A DNA stretch of 64,000 nt from JASGDC01 sp047608145 (GCA_047608145.1 JASGDC010000015.1:1-64000), one strand, 5' to 3'; shown: positions 52,657-62,712, numbered from the stretch's first letter. The notes: generated from the letters alone by a model not told the origin. Numbers and translations are program-made.

Positions 52657-52722
52657 AAATGGCGTCTTTTCTTACAAAAGGTATTGATATTTAAGGGCCA
52701 TTTGTAAGAAAATACGCCATTT
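52657..52722. repeat. Inverted repeat 1 (22-base arms, one mismatch)
   Basis: Arms 52657-52678 and 52701-52722 begin and end AAATGGCGT and ACGCCATTT with TTTTCTTACAAA in the middle. It lies 16 bases after the stop of the last gene of the der operon but lacks a T run, so it may stabilise or end the transcript or be a small palindromic element. Confidence 0.65.
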
Positions 52723-52737
52723 AGCAGTTATGGAATA

Positions 52738-53091
52738 TTATTGTGATGTTAATGGTCTTAAAACATTAGTAATTGGAAATGGTAGTCGGTATTTTTCCGT
52801 ATCAGCGGTTACATCGCCGTAATCTTCTGCCTTGATTACTATTTCCTTTGTGGAGACCTCGACGATTCGTACTCTAATCCAATTATCTGACGATATTTGA
52901 TATTTGAATGGTTCAGCAAGATAGCTTAAACCAAGTTCTTCAAGATATTCTTCAGCACTTACCCAGTCTAGTGGCTCTGACTTACGCCCTAGTAAGTCAA
53001 TCACGATAAAGTTTTCACCTTCAGGAGTAATCCAACCTAATAGTTCTTTATCAGTACGCTTATGTGGAATCCAACTCTCAGGAATACTCAT
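52738..53091 (-). CDS. Conserved hypothetical protein downstream of der
   Basis: A 117-residue soluble protein with FIVIDLLGRKSEPLDWVSAEEYLEELG and YQISSDNWIRVRIVEVS. It resembles the small actinobacterial proteins encoded after der. The start is 2 bases after the der stop, so it belongs to the cmk-der operon. Function is unknown. Confidence 0.75.
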   Translation of the reverse strand: MSIPESWIPHKRTDKELLGWITPEGENFIVIDLLGRKSEPLDWVSAEEYLEELGLSYLAEPFKYQISSDNWIRVRIVEVSTKEIVIKAEDYGDVTADTEKYRLPFPITNVLRPLTSQ

Positions 53092-53093
53092 AA

Positions 53094-54626
53094 TTAAGAA
53101 CGCTTACGGCGTTCACGTACTCGCATACTGATTTCAATAGGACTACCCTCAAAATCAAAGTCTTCACGCAAGCGACGAGTAATGAAGCGGCGATAACCTT
53201 CATCAAGGAAACCAGTCGTAAACAATACAAACCTTGGTGGACGATTAGAAACTTGCGTTCCAAAAAGGATTCGTGGCTGTTTACCACCACGAACTGGGTG
53301 TGGATGTTCTGCGACTAACTCACCTAGGAATGCATTTAGACGTCCAGTCGGAATACGACGATCCCAAGATTCTAACGACTTATTCATTGCGCGCACTAGG
53401 CGGTCTTTGTGCCAGCCAGTGCGGGCAGAAAGATTAACTCGTGGTGCCCAAGATACATGGGCAAGCTCTAATTCAATTTCACGGTCAAGATAATAACGAC
53501 GCTCTTCATCAAGAGTATCCCACTTATTAAATACAATAACTAAGGCACGTCCGGCATCAAGCACTTTTTGGATAATACGCACGTCTTGTTCACTGACTTG
53601 ATCAGAAACATCAATCAATACTAAAGCTACTTCCGCACGTTCTACCGCTGTTTGAGTACGTAATGAAGCATAAAAATCAGCACCTTTTTGTAGGTGTACT
53701 CGTTTACGAATACCAGCAGTGTCAATGAATGTCCACTCTTTACCGTCCAGCTGGACTAACTCATCGACTGGATCACGAGTGGTACCAGCCATCTCATTTA
53801 CGACTACACGTTCACTACCGATTAGTTTATTAAGAAGAGATGATTTACCAACATTTGGCCGACCAACAAGGGCCACCCTACGTGGACCATCAAGCACTTC
53901 TTTACCTGCAATTGCAGATTTTTCTGGCAAAATCTCAATAATCTTATCTAACAAATCTGCACAGCCACGACCATGTAAACCAGATATTGGATATGGTTCA
54001 CCCATGCCCAAACCCCAAAGATATGCAGCTTCAATTTCTTGATGTGAACCATCAATCTTGTTTGCAGCTAGTATTACTGGTTTTTTCTTACGACGTAGCA
54101 TCTTAACGACTGCTTCATCAGTCGCAGTGGCACCGACCATTGCATCGACTACGAATAGCACTGCATCAGCCATATCTACGGCTAACTCAGCCTGGTCAGC
54201 TACACGTTTATGAATGCCTTTGGCATCCACTTCCCAACCACCAGTATCAACGATGGTAAAACGTTTCCCTAACCACTCAGCTTTATAAGAGACACGATCA
54301 CGAGTAACACCTGGTACATCTTCTACCACTGCTGCACGACGACCAAGAATGCGGTTGACGATAGTTGATTTACCAACATTTGGACGACCAACAATCGCTA
54401 GAATCGGATCAAGACCTTCTTCTGCAGCCTCATCTTCAAAAACACCTTCACTATCTAATAGCAAGGCATCTTCGTCATCTAAATCATAATCATCTAGACC
54501 AACACGCAGTGCAGCTGCACGCTGTTCCATTTCTGCTTCACTAAGTTCGTTTTGTTCACTATCGACTACTTCGTTGTCTGTGTTTTCAAACTCAGTATCT
54601 TTAAATTCTTCGTTACTCATTGTCAT
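53094..54626 (-). CDS. der: Ribosome biogenesis GTPase Der
   Basis: Der (EngA) has two tandem GTPase domains and acts in 50S assembly. The 510-residue protein has a 70-residue acidic N-terminal extension, G domain 1 (IVGRPNVGKSTIVN, DTGGWEVD), G domain 2 (LVGRPNVGKSSLLN, DTAGIRKR, NKWD) and a C-terminal KH-like domain. It overlaps cmk by 14 bases; an internal ATG at 54620 may be used. The acidic extension is common in actinobacterial Der. Confidence 0.95.
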   Translation of the reverse strand: MTMSNEEFKDTEFENTDNEVVDSEQNELSEAEMEQRAAALRVGLDDYDLDDEDALLLDSEGVFEDEAAEEGLDPILAIVGRPNVGKSTIVNRILGRRAAVVEDVPGVTRDRVSYKAEWLGKRFTIVDTGGWEVDAKGIHKRVADQAELAVDMADAVLFVVDAMVGATATDEAVVKMLRRKKKPVILAANKIDGSHQEIEAAYLWGLGMGEPYPISGLHGRGCADLLDKIIEILPEKSAIAGKEVLDGPRRVALVGRPNVGKSSLLNKLIGSERVVVNEMAGTTRDPVDELVQLDGKEWTFIDTAGIRKRVHLQKGADFYASLRTQTAVERAEVALVLIDVSDQVSEQDVRIIQKVLDAGRALVIVFNKWDTLDEERRYYLDREIELELAHVSWAPRVNLSARTGWHKDRLVRAMNKSLESWDRRIPTGRLNAFLGELVAEHPHPVRGGKQPRILFGTQVSNRPPRFVLFTTGFLDEGYRRFITRRLREDFDFEGSPIEISMRVRERRKRS

Positions 54627-55278
54627 TTTTCTTAACTAGCTTTAATACAGCTTTTACAGTTTCATCAAAATCCATATCTGATGAATCAATGGTTACTACT
54701 CCTGGAGCTGCTTCCATAAAGTCTGCGGCTTTAGAGTCTTTCTTATCACGTTCTTGGATTTGCTTTGTAAGCTCTGCTTGGCTTACTTCATTATCAAGCT
54801 GCAAACCACGGCGTTGCATTCGCACTGCTTCACTAGCCGTTAATAAAATGCGAGTGCGAGCTTGTGGAGCGATTACCGTAGTAATATCGCGCCCTTCAGC
54901 AACAATGCCTTCTTTAGTATGAGAGACCACGTCTTGCTGTAATTCAACCAAGAATTTACGTGCGTCTTTATTGGTAGCAACTGCACTGACATTTTCTGAT
55001 ATTCTAGATTCACGAATAGCTTCGGTAATATCTGTATCGCCCATTTTTACAATCTCGGTGTCAGGATTCGTGCCCAGAGTTAATGGCATAGTCTTGACCG
55101 TTTTAGCTACTGTATCAGCATCACTTAAATCAATATTTCCATCAAGGCACTGCCAAGCAGCAGCACGATACATTGCACCAGTATCTAAGTATTTATAACC
55201 AAGCTCTTTTGCTACAGCACGAGCTACACTGGATTTTCCAGAGCCACTTGGCCCATCAATTGCTACAATATCTCCCAC
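54613..55278 (-). CDS. cmk: Cytidylate kinase
   Basis: Cmk phosphorylates CMP and dCMP. The 221-residue protein has the P-loop AIDGPSGSGKSSVARAVA, the substrate site YLDTGAMYRAAAW, GRDITTVIAPQA and the lid RDKKDSKAADFMEAAPG. It lies between rluB (13 bases away) and der. Confidence 0.96.
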   Translation of the reverse strand: MGDIVAIDGPSGSGKSSVARAVAKELGYKYLDTGAMYRAAAWQCLDGNIDLSDADTVAKTVKTMPLTLGTNPDTEIVKMGDTDITEAIRESRISENVSAVATNKDARKFLVELQQDVVSHTKEGIVAEGRDITTVIAPQARTRILLTASEAVRMQRRGLQLDNEVSQAELTKQIQERDKKDSKAADFMEAAPGVVTIDSSDMDFDETVKAVLKLVKKNDNE

Positions 55279-55291
55279 AATGACCTCTCAA

Positions 55292-56062
55292 TTACATCTT
55301 TACTGCGGCAAATAGCTCGCGAAGTTCACGCTTAGATAGCTTACGAGTAGTCTTCGGCTTTTGGTTACCGATACTAACTGGGCCAATTTTCACGCGTACT
55401 AAACGTCGAACTGGATAGCCAACAGCATCAAATAACCTACGTACGATTCGGTTTTTACCAGAGTGCAATACTACTTCAATAATTACTTTGCCAGGCAGTG
55501 AATCTACTAACCGGAAAGAATCTACTTTAGCAAAACCATCTTCAAGCTTAATACCTTTAGTAAGTTTCTTTCCAATGCCGTAAGCTACTGGACCTTTCAC
55601 TTGCACTAGATAAGTCTTTGGAATCTCATAAGATGGGTGTGCTAATCGATGCGCGAGCTCTCCATCATTCGTAAGGATAATGATACCTTCAGTCTCTGAG
55701 TCTAAACGACCTACATGGTAAAGCCGTGGTCCACTTGGTTTGATAAAGTCACCAATTGATGGCCTACCTTCTGGGTCACTCATTGTAGAAATAACACCGC
55801 GTGGTTTATTGAAGGCAATATATTGCATATTTTTACCTTCAAGAGATAGTCGCTTACCATCAACATGGATTGTTACTTCTTCAGGATTAACACGCGTGCC
55901 CAGCTCTGTTACAATCTGTCCGTTAACTTCCACTCGAGCATCAGCAATCATCTTTTCTGCTACTCTACGTGAAGCTAGACCAGCATTTGCAATTACTTTT
56001 TGTAAACGAACACCTTCAGGATTGTGTGGGTCAAAGTTAGTATTCTTTTTTGCTTTAGGCAT
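55292..56062 (-). CDS. rluB: 23S rRNA pseudouridine synthase RluB family
   Basis: The 256-residue enzyme has an S4 RNA-binding domain (GVRLQKVIANAGLASRRVAEKMI, residues 15-75) and the RsuA/RluB catalytic domain with the Asp in YHVGRLDSETEGIIILTNDG. It modifies 23S rRNA, position U2605 in E. coli. Its start overlaps the parA-like gene by 8 bases; in most actinobacteria scpA and scpB would lie between them. Confidence 0.93.
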   Translation of the reverse strand: MPKAKKNTNFDPHNPEGVRLQKVIANAGLASRRVAEKMIADARVEVNGQIVTELGTRVNPEEVTIHVDGKRLSLEGKNMQYIAFNKPRGVISTMSDPEGRPSIGDFIKPSGPRLYHVGRLDSETEGIIILTNDGELAHRLAHPSYEIPKTYLVQVKGPVAYGIGKKLTKGIKLEDGFAKVDSFRLVDSLPGKVIIEVVLHSGKNRIVRRLFDAVGYPVRRLVRVKIGPVSIGNQKPKTTRKLSKRELRELFAAVKM

Positions 56063-56948
56063 TACTACCCTCGCTTTCTTTGAATACTAACTCTCGTGCT
56101 AACTGTCGATAACTTTCTGCACCGACATGACCAGACGCGTATTCCGTGATTGGTTCTTCTGCTACTGAAGCATCTGGGAATTTCACACTACGACGAATAA
56201 CCGTTTCAAATAATTTATCACCAAATACTTCAAGCAACCTGCCAACTACTTCCCTACTGTGTACTGTACGTGCATCGTACATGGTCGCTAAAACGCCTTC
56301 CAATTCTAACTTTGGATTAAGACGATCTTGTACTTTATCAATAGTTTCATTGAGCAATGCCACTGCACGCAAAGCAAAGAACTCACACACTAATGGGATA
56401 ATTACTCCATCAGCTGCGGTTAGTGCATTCACAGTTAACAAACCAAGAGATGGCTGACAATCAATAAAGATATAGTCATAATCTTTTTTAATATCACGCA
56501 AAGCACTAGCTAGAATCTGCTCACGAGCTACTTCATTAACAAGCTGCACTTCTGCAGCAGATAAGTCAATATTTGCTGGTGCAATATCAATGTTTTCAAA
56601 GTAAGTTTTTTGAATGATGTCATCAATTTTTACATCACTTTCAAGCAGTACATTATATATAGTATTGTCTAAGGAGTGTGGATTAGCCCCGAACCCAGCA
56701 GAAAGTGCACCTTGGGGATCGAAATCTACCATCAATACTTTATAACCGTATTCTGCCAATGCAGCACCTAGATTAATAGTAGTAGTAGTCTTTCCAACAC
56801 CACCTTTTTGGTTACAAAGTGCAATTACACGAGCAGGTCCATGCTCTTTTGGTGCAGTTGGTTCAGGAAACTCGCGTAATGGACGACCAGTAGGTCCAAT
56901 ATCACTTGAATGTGAATTACGCGATGAAGGAATATCAGCAAATGCCAT
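56055..56948 (-). CDS. ParA-family ATPase
   Basis: A 297-residue deviant Walker ATPase with ALCNQKGGVGKTTTTINLG (about residue 45), VDFDPQGALSAG and YDYIFIDCQPSLGLL. This is the orphan ParA encoded before scpA-scpB in actinobacteria, distinct from the parAB partition pair near oriC. There is no parB gene next to it. It overlaps rluB directly, so scpA and scpB are missing from the operon. Confidence 0.9.
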   Translation of the reverse strand: MAFADIPSSRNSHSSDIGPTGRPLREFPEPTAPKEHGPARVIALCNQKGGVGKTTTTINLGAALAEYGYKVLMVDFDPQGALSAGFGANPHSLDNTIYNVLLESDVKIDDIIQKTYFENIDIAPANIDLSAAEVQLVNEVAREQILASALRDIKKDYDYIFIDCQPSLGLLTVNALTAADGVIIPLVCEFFALRAVALLNETIDKVQDRLNPKLELEGVLATMYDARTVHSREVVGRLLEVFGDKLFETVIRRSVKFPDASVAEEPITEYASGHVGAESYRQLARELVFKESEGSNA

Positions 56949-57122
56949 AAGTATTTTTACTCTTCCCAGGGTTGATTTTTGGCTTCAGTATATTCTAACA
57001 CTACCTAGACTAGGTTAGAAATATTATACAAGCCAAGATTGTTCTTTTAATTTTAAATATGCTAACAGCTAAAAACTCTAGTTTTCACACAGGTACTTTA
57101 ACGATATTTACAGTAAATTTTA

Positions 57123-58364
57123 CTATTCAACATTCTTCACTCTTAAAATTGCCAAAGCAACTCCTAGAGCTAAAATTGCGCCGAATAAGAAGAAAATATC
57201 ATAGCCACCAATAGAAGTAGCAGCACCCATCGAGATAACAAATGGTGCTGCCAAAGGTGCTAACATTCCACCTAGGCCATTAGCACTTTCATAAATACCC
57301 ATATTTTTTGCTGGCTCATCACCTTTAGGCAAAGTTAAAGTGGCTAATACCAAAGAAGCTGCATGGAAAATGCCAATACCAAGTCCCATGATTCCATAGG
57401 CTGTAACTACCATTCTTGCGTCTGTCGCTAATGCCAATACTAATAAGCTTAAAGCCACAGTAATAGCTGAACCAAACACTAGCGGACGACACTTACCGTA
57501 AGTGTCCAGAAGCATACCTGCAATAATGCTTGCAAGTACTAACATTACAGTTTGCGCAACATTTGCGGTCAGAATAATCTGCAATGAATTATGCTCAGCT
57601 AAATGGAATTCATCTCTTAAGTAGAAAGGTAAATAGGCATTTACTGCGATATATGAAGCTACTAGCAGAAATTTTGTAAATACTACCCAACCAAAATCCG
57701 GGAATTTTTTCACATCGAAGTAAAAGCTTGATAAAAAAGTTTTAAATCCAAAACGTTCTGCAGGTTTATGAGTTAAATGAATGTCATCCAGAATATAGGC
57801 AAAGAACAAAAGTGAAATAAGCGTTATAATTCCTGGAACTACGAAACGAGCAAAATCTGAAGATACTTCATCAACGAATAAGGTTCCAGTAAGTAGACCT
57901 GTAGGCATTACGATACCAACAGCTCCTGAAACTCGACCACGCTTTTTAACTGGAACTTGGTCCGTAATAGAAGCATTATTCATCGACATGGAAGCATTTA
58001 ATCCAAATTGTGCAATTGCCCAGCCTAATGCAATTAATGGCACAGAATTAGCAGTGCCGATGATGATGAAACCTAGTAAACCAAAGATACCACCACCGAC
58101 CATCCATGGCCTACGCATTCCATACTTTGAAGTAGTACGGTCAGAAAGCTTACCAATAAGAGGAGTAGCAATTACCGCAAATAGACCACCTATACCCAGA
58201 ACCATAGCTAGACCATCTTGCGCAGCAGCTTCGGAGTTAGTTACATGCTCCATTCGATACGCCATCGATATCGAAGCAGGAGTCTGTAGCGATAAATAAA
58301 TACCAAATCTTGCAAGACTAAAAGCAGGTAAAAATCGACTAAATTTTGTTCTGTGCGTTTTCAT
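57123..58364 (-). CDS. MFS transporter
   Basis: A 413-residue 12-helix transporter. Loop 2-3 is PLIGKLSDRTTSKYGMRRPW, which with GRVSGAVGIVMPTG points to the branch of the superfamily near sugar-cation symporters; the substrate is unknown. It interrupts the xerD-parA neighbourhood together with flavodoxin. A 12-base palindrome lies about 45 bases before its start. Confidence 0.78.
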   Translation of the reverse strand: MKTHRTKFSRFLPAFSLARFGIYLSLQTPASISMAYRMEHVTNSEAAAQDGLAMVLGIGGLFAVIATPLIGKLSDRTTSKYGMRRPWMVGGGIFGLLGFIIIGTANSVPLIALGWAIAQFGLNASMSMNNASITDQVPVKKRGRVSGAVGIVMPTGLLTGTLFVDEVSSDFARFVVPGIITLISLLFFAYILDDIHLTHKPAERFGFKTFLSSFYFDVKKFPDFGWVVFTKFLLVASYIAVNAYLPFYLRDEFHLAEHNSLQIILTANVAQTVMLVLASIIAGMLLDTYGKCRPLVFGSAITVALSLLVLALATDARMVVTAYGIMGLGIGIFHAASLVLATLTLPKGDEPAKNMGIYESANGLGGMLAPLAAPFVISMGAATSIGGYDIFFLFGAILALGVALAILRVKNVE

Positions 58365-58773
58365 TAATGTTCCAAATTAATAACTCAAAAAAGTAATTCA
58401 AATTGACACTTAAGTGTATCAAAAATAATCTGCTAATTACCGCTTAAACTCATAGCAAAGCCGGGTTTACATTAGCCCAAAAATCACCTTTGAATATTTA
58501 ACTAAATTATGAGTTATATCTTGCATAATTATGCTACATATTTTAATTTTAAATGCCGAAAAATTAAGTGCTACATTAATGGAAAACCATTAAAATACAA
58601 GGAACATTCTTTAAGGTACAAAACTAAAGCTATTTGCTTGAAAAAATAACCTTATGAATAAAAACAAATATTAAAATTTATAAAAATAATTTAATCCTGA
58701 AAGAAACACAGCAAAACTGATGTTAATTCGTGTCTAAGACACTCAAAATTTATTTAGTTAAAATAGTACAAAA
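58365..58773. other. Intergenic region, no gene seen
   Basis: About 400 very AT-rich bases. The only regular element is the palindrome ACACTTAAGTGT at 58406-58417, a possible operator for the MFS gene. Confidence 0.45.
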
Positions 58774-59298
58774 TTACTTTAAACCAGCAAGCCATTCTTC
58801 GACTGCTTCTTCAATCTCAGTTTTATGTTCAGACTCGATAGCTTTCTTAATACCATCTAACTCAATGCCACCTTCAATTGAGTAACCTGACAAAATTTTA
58901 GCTTTCGGATAGATTTCTCTTAGTTCGTTCAAGCAAGTTCCAATACCTTCACCAGCATTTGTGTTAAATGGAATGATTGTTTTATCTGACAAATCATACT
59001 TTTTTAAGAAAGTTTTAGCCGGTGGCGGCAGCTCATTATTCCATGTAGGAGAACCAACAAAGACTGTATCGTAATCTTCTAGATTAACTTTTATAGGCTT
59101 TATTCCATGTTCTTCATTGTTTTTATTTTCATCAATAATTTTTGTTAGTAAATCTCCAAAATTTTTCTTATATTTTGGAGCAGAAATTAATTCCTCTAAA
59201 GTGCCACCAACTTCACGTTGAATTAATTTTGCGAATGCTTCAGTATTGCCAGTACGGCTTAAGTAAATAATCAAGGTCTTATCACTATTGAACTTCAT
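58774..59298 (-). CDS. Flavodoxin
   Basis: A 174-residue flavodoxin with the FMN phosphate loop YLSRTGNTEAFAK near residue 12, VFVGSPTWNNELPPPAKTFL around the isoalloxazine ring, and a C-terminal helix. The long spacing and SPTWNNELPP motif are of the flavodoxin_4 type. It transfers electrons or acts as a small quinone/NADPH oxidoreductase. It lies alone with no clear partner. Confidence 0.85.
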   Translation of the reverse strand: MKFNSDKTLIIYLSRTGNTEAFAKLIQREVGGTLEELISAPKYKKNFGDLLTKIIDENKNNEEHGIKPIKVNLEDYDTVFVGSPTWNNELPPPAKTFLKKYDLSDKTIIPFNTNAGEGIGTCLNELREIYPKAKILSGYSIEGGIELDGIKKAIESEHKTEIEEAVEEWLAGLK

Positions 59299-59477
59299 AG
59301 TATAATTATACCGCCTTAATCAGCAATATAAGTACAAAGGAAACGCATTCCATAAGTAAGCAGGTTATTCACTGGCTTCTATCAGCACTTTCACAGTGCG
59401 ACGTTTATCCATAGCTTAATAATGGAATTATATACTTAGCATAATATTTGGCTAAATATAGTTATTTCATTTTAATA

Positions 59478-60392
59478 TCATTGAGCTCTAGGATGTGCCA
59501 GCGTATAGACTTCTTTAAGAGAATCAATACTAACTTTGGTATATAGCTGGGTAGTAGTAACCGATGAGTGCCCTAATAGCTCTTGTACTACCCTAATATC
59601 AGCGCCACCGTTTAGTAAATGCGTAGCGAATGAATGCCGCAGGGTATGTGGCGATACTTCTTGATTGATACTAGCTTTTTCAGCAACTTTTTTCAATATT
59701 GCCCACATGCTTTGCCGACTTAATCTAGTACCTCTTGCGTTAAGAAATAATGCTGGAGTTCCTTTACCGTGGCTAGCAAAACTAGGTCGTGATCTTACTA
59801 AATAGTTTGCTATTGCTTCTTGTCCATAAGAACCAATAGGCACAATACGCTCTTTGTTACCTTTTCCAAAGAATCTAACAAGGTCAGTATTTTCAGTAAT
59901 GTCATCGACGTTTAAATTTACAACTTCAGAAATTCGAGCTCCCGTAGAATAAAGAAATTCTAGGATAGCTTTATCACGTATTCCAGTAATGTCGTCAGAA
60001 TTTGGTGCTTCAAGGATAGCTTGAACTTCTTCTATTGAGATAGCCTTAGGTAATGACAATGAGAATTTTGGTGGCTTGATTTCGTGTGCCACATCACTAG
60101 ATACAATATTTTCCATTGTCCAAAACTTATGTAAAGCACGTATTGCGGCTAAGATTCTAGCAACACTACGAGCGCTAACAGATGGTTGAGTTTCATTCCC
60201 AAGATGTAAGGATGTGATGAAATCTCGAATTATGTCACTAGTAATATTTTGTGGGTCATTAATATTTCTAGTGCTTAAGAATTCTAGATACTTGTTAATA
60301 TCCCTGCGATATGCAGCTATAGTGTTTTGCGAAAGCCCACGTTCAATACTGATGAATACGAAAAATTCTTCAGCGGCTTGGTTAAGTTGCAT
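59478..60392 (-). CDS. xerD: Site-specific tyrosine recombinase XerD
   Basis: XerD resolves chromosome dimers at dif with XerC. The 304-residue protein has the SAM-like N-terminal domain and the catalytic residues Arg in STGARISEVVNLN, Lys in FGKGNKERIVPIG, His/Arg in VSPHTLRHSFATHLLNGG, and His and Tyr in LGHSSVTTTQLYTKV. Its start overlaps the NUDIX gene by 11 bases, the conserved actinobacterial order. Confidence 0.94.
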   Translation of the reverse strand: MQLNQAAEEFFVFISIERGLSQNTIAAYRRDINKYLEFLSTRNINDPQNITSDIIRDFITSLHLGNETQPSVSARSVARILAAIRALHKFWTMENIVSSDVAHEIKPPKFSLSLPKAISIEEVQAILEAPNSDDITGIRDKAILEFLYSTGARISEVVNLNVDDITENTDLVRFFGKGNKERIVPIGSYGQEAIANYLVRSRPSFASHGKGTPALFLNARGTRLSRQSMWAILKKVAEKASINQEVSPHTLRHSFATHLLNGGADIRVVQELLGHSSVTTTQLYTKVSIDSLKEVYTLAHPRAQ

Positions 60393-61005
60393 GAATCGTA
60401 AACGGGGAGTTTGGTTCTCTTAGCTCATCGAAGAGGTCATTGGCGATCACATGTTGTAATGTCATAATGCCTAAACTTAAATTTGGATTGTGAACCCTAT
60501 TATCGAACAATGCAGCAACTACTTCCTCGACCTTAAACCAACCAAATTCCATGTCAGCTTCTTCATGGAAACGTTGAAAACGTTTCACTTTCGGAATTTC
60601 AGAAATACCTTGGGCAAGATAGATGCGGATTGCTTCGTTATTGCCGCCAGGCGTGGTGAAATAATCTACCAGCACTTTCCAATGCTTTGCCTGTAAGTCA
60701 GCTTCTTCATAAAGCTCACGCTTTGCTGCTTCAAGGTAATCTTCACCGTTAATATCAAGCAAGCCAGCTGGAATTTCCCACTCTTTAGTCTTAACAGGAT
60801 GACGATATTGTTTTACTAGAAATACTTCATTATCCTCATTAAGAACCATTACTGCTACCGCACCAGGATGTTTAACAAAATCTCGAGAGAGCTCTTCCGA
60901 ATCAGGTTCCATTGTGAAAGTTTCAGAAACTACATCCCAAACAAAGCCTTTGTGAATTTCTTTAGACTTAGTAATCTCTTTCTTAACTGGTGTATCTTCA
61001 AGCAT
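60382..61005 (-). CDS. NUDIX hydrolase, ADP-ribose pyrophosphatase type
   Basis: The 207-residue enzyme has the NUDIX box GLLDINGEDYLEAAKRELYE followed by EADL, with all key Glu residues. YFTTPGGNNEAIRIYLAQG after the box supports an ADP-ribose pyrophosphatase. The start chosen is the ATG at 61005, 2 bases past the pyrG stop. Confidence 0.9.
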   Translation of the reverse strand: MLEDTPVKKEITKSKEIHKGFVWDVVSETFTMEPDSEELSRDFVKHPGAVAVMVLNEDNEVFLVKQYRHPVKTKEWEIPAGLLDINGEDYLEAAKRELYEEADLQAKHWKVLVDYFTTPGGNNEAIRIYLAQGISEIPKVKRFQRFHEEADMEFGWFKVEEVVAALFDNRVHNPNLSLGIMTLQHVIANDLFDELREPNSPFTIHAT

Positions 61006-61006
61006 A

Positions 61007-62644
61007 TTACTTCTTATTATCGATAGCAGCTTCAATCAATCCAGCAAACAATGGGTGTGGCTTAGTAGGACGTGATTTAAGCTCAGGATGTGCCTGGGTA
61101 CCAACAAAGTAAGGATGTTCGTCTTTAGGAAGTTCTACAAACTCTACCAAATCAGATTCTTCATAGATACCCGCAATTACCAAACCTGCATCTTTAAGCT
61201 GGTCACGATAATCGTTATTAAACTCATAACGATGACGGTGACGCTCTGAAATGTCAGTTTTGCCATAAACTTTGGCTGATATAGTGTATTTCGCTAACTT
61301 ATTTTCGTAAGTGCCAAGACGCATTGTGCCACCCATGTCGCCTTCACCTTCGACGATATTTTGCTGTTCTGCCATTGTTGAAATCACTGGAGATTTAGTG
61401 TTTGGATCAAACTCTGTAGAAGAGGCATCTTTAATACCAGCTACATTACGAGCAAATTCAAGCACCATAGACTGCATACCTAGACAGATACCCAAAGCAG
61501 GAATTTTATTTTCACGCGCGTATTTCAAAGCATCTAACTTGCCTTCAATGCCACGAATACCAAAACCACCAGGGACTAAGATAGCATCAACACCTTCAAG
61601 TGCTTTAGCCGCCCCCTCATCTTCACAAGTATCAGAAGCTACCCAACGAATCTTAGTTCTAACTTTATTTGCAAAACCCCCGGCACGTAGTGCTTCAGAG
61701 ATTGAAAGATAGGCATCAGGCAAATCAATATATTTACCTACTAAAGCTACTTCGATAGTGTCTTCTGGGTTATGTACTGCATCTAGCACTCGATCCCAAT
61801 TAGACCAATCTACCTCGTCAGCTTCAATACCAAGCTGATCAAGTACATAGTCATCTAAACCTTGCTCATGCAAAATCTTTGGAATATCGTAAATACTTGG
61901 TGCATCGACAGCATTAATCACTGCTTGAGACTCTACATCTGTGAAAGCAGCAATCTTATCGCGCATTTTCTGTGGGACTTCCCTATCAGAACGCAATACT
62001 AATGCTTGTGGTTGGATACCAAGCGAACGCAAAGCACCTACTGAGTGCTGAGTTGGCTTTGTTTTTAACTCTTGCGATGGACCGATATATGGCACCAATG
62101 AAATATGTAAGAAGAATACATTACTGTGTCCAAGGTCATGGCGCACTTGCCTAGCAGATTCTAAGAAAGGCTGTGACTCAATATCACCAACAGTACCACC
62201 AATTTCTGTGATGATAATATCTGGTGTCTCATCACTTTCAGCCTGTGAACGCATCCGCTCTTTAATCTCATTAGTGATATGCGGAATAACCTGAACTGTA
62301 TTACCTAGGTATTCGCCTTTACGCTCTTTAGCAATTACTGAAGAGTAAACCTGTCCAGTAGTTACATTTGCTGAAGCATCAAGATTGTAATCAAGGAAAC
62401 GTTCATAGTGTCCAATATCAAGGTCAGTTTCTGCACCATCTTCAGTAATGAACACTTCACCATGCTGGAATGGATTCATAGTGCCAGGGTCGACGTTAAT
62501 ATAAGGATCTAGCTTTTGCATGACCACATTAAGGCCACGAGCTCTTAAAATATTTCCGAGAGAGGAAGCAGTGAGGCCTTTGCCTAATGATGAAGCAACG
62601 CCTCCAGTAACAAAGATATGTTTAGTAATTTGATCTTTTCCCAC
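61007..62644 (-). CDS. pyrG: CTP synthase
   Basis: PyrG makes CTP from UTP, ATP and glutamine. The 545-residue protein has the synthetase domain (KHIFVTGGVASSLGKGLTAS, then PYINVDPGTMNPFQHGEVF) and the class I glutamine amidotransferase domain with the nucleophile in ALGICLGMQ and the late HP of AHPELKSRPTKPHP. It lies between recN and the NUDIX gene. Confidence 0.97.
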   Translation of the reverse strand: MGKDQITKHIFVTGGVASSLGKGLTASSLGNILRARGLNVVMQKLDPYINVDPGTMNPFQHGEVFITEDGAETDLDIGHYERFLDYNLDASANVTTGQVYSSVIAKERKGEYLGNTVQVIPHITNEIKERMRSQAESDETPDIIITEIGGTVGDIESQPFLESARQVRHDLGHSNVFFLHISLVPYIGPSQELKTKPTQHSVGALRSLGIQPQALVLRSDREVPQKMRDKIAAFTDVESQAVINAVDAPSIYDIPKILHEQGLDDYVLDQLGIEADEVDWSNWDRVLDAVHNPEDTIEVALVGKYIDLPDAYLSISEALRAGGFANKVRTKIRWVASDTCEDEGAAKALEGVDAILVPGGFGIRGIEGKLDALKYARENKIPALGICLGMQSMVLEFARNVAGIKDASSTEFDPNTKSPVISTMAEQQNIVEGEGDMGGTMRLGTYENKLAKYTISAKVYGKTDISERHRHRYEFNNDYRDQLKDAGLVIAGIYEESDLVEFVELPKDEHPYFVGTQAHPELKSRPTKPHPLFAGLIEAAIDNKK

Positions 62645-62712
62645 GAAACTCTATTTTACACTATAACGACTATTAAATAACAAATTTCATGGTGAAGTTA
62701 ACTAGACTTTCT

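Larger units (their letters stand above)
52346..52737. other. Intergenic region with two long hairpins
   Basis: No gene is seen between the RCC1 promoter and the end of the der operon. It contains the two inverted repeats listed next. Confidence 0.5.

Noticed and set aside
59478..60392. Phage or integron integrase
   Set aside because: All features and the NUDIX/pyrG neighbourhood match chromosomal XerD; no attachment sites or phage genes are present.
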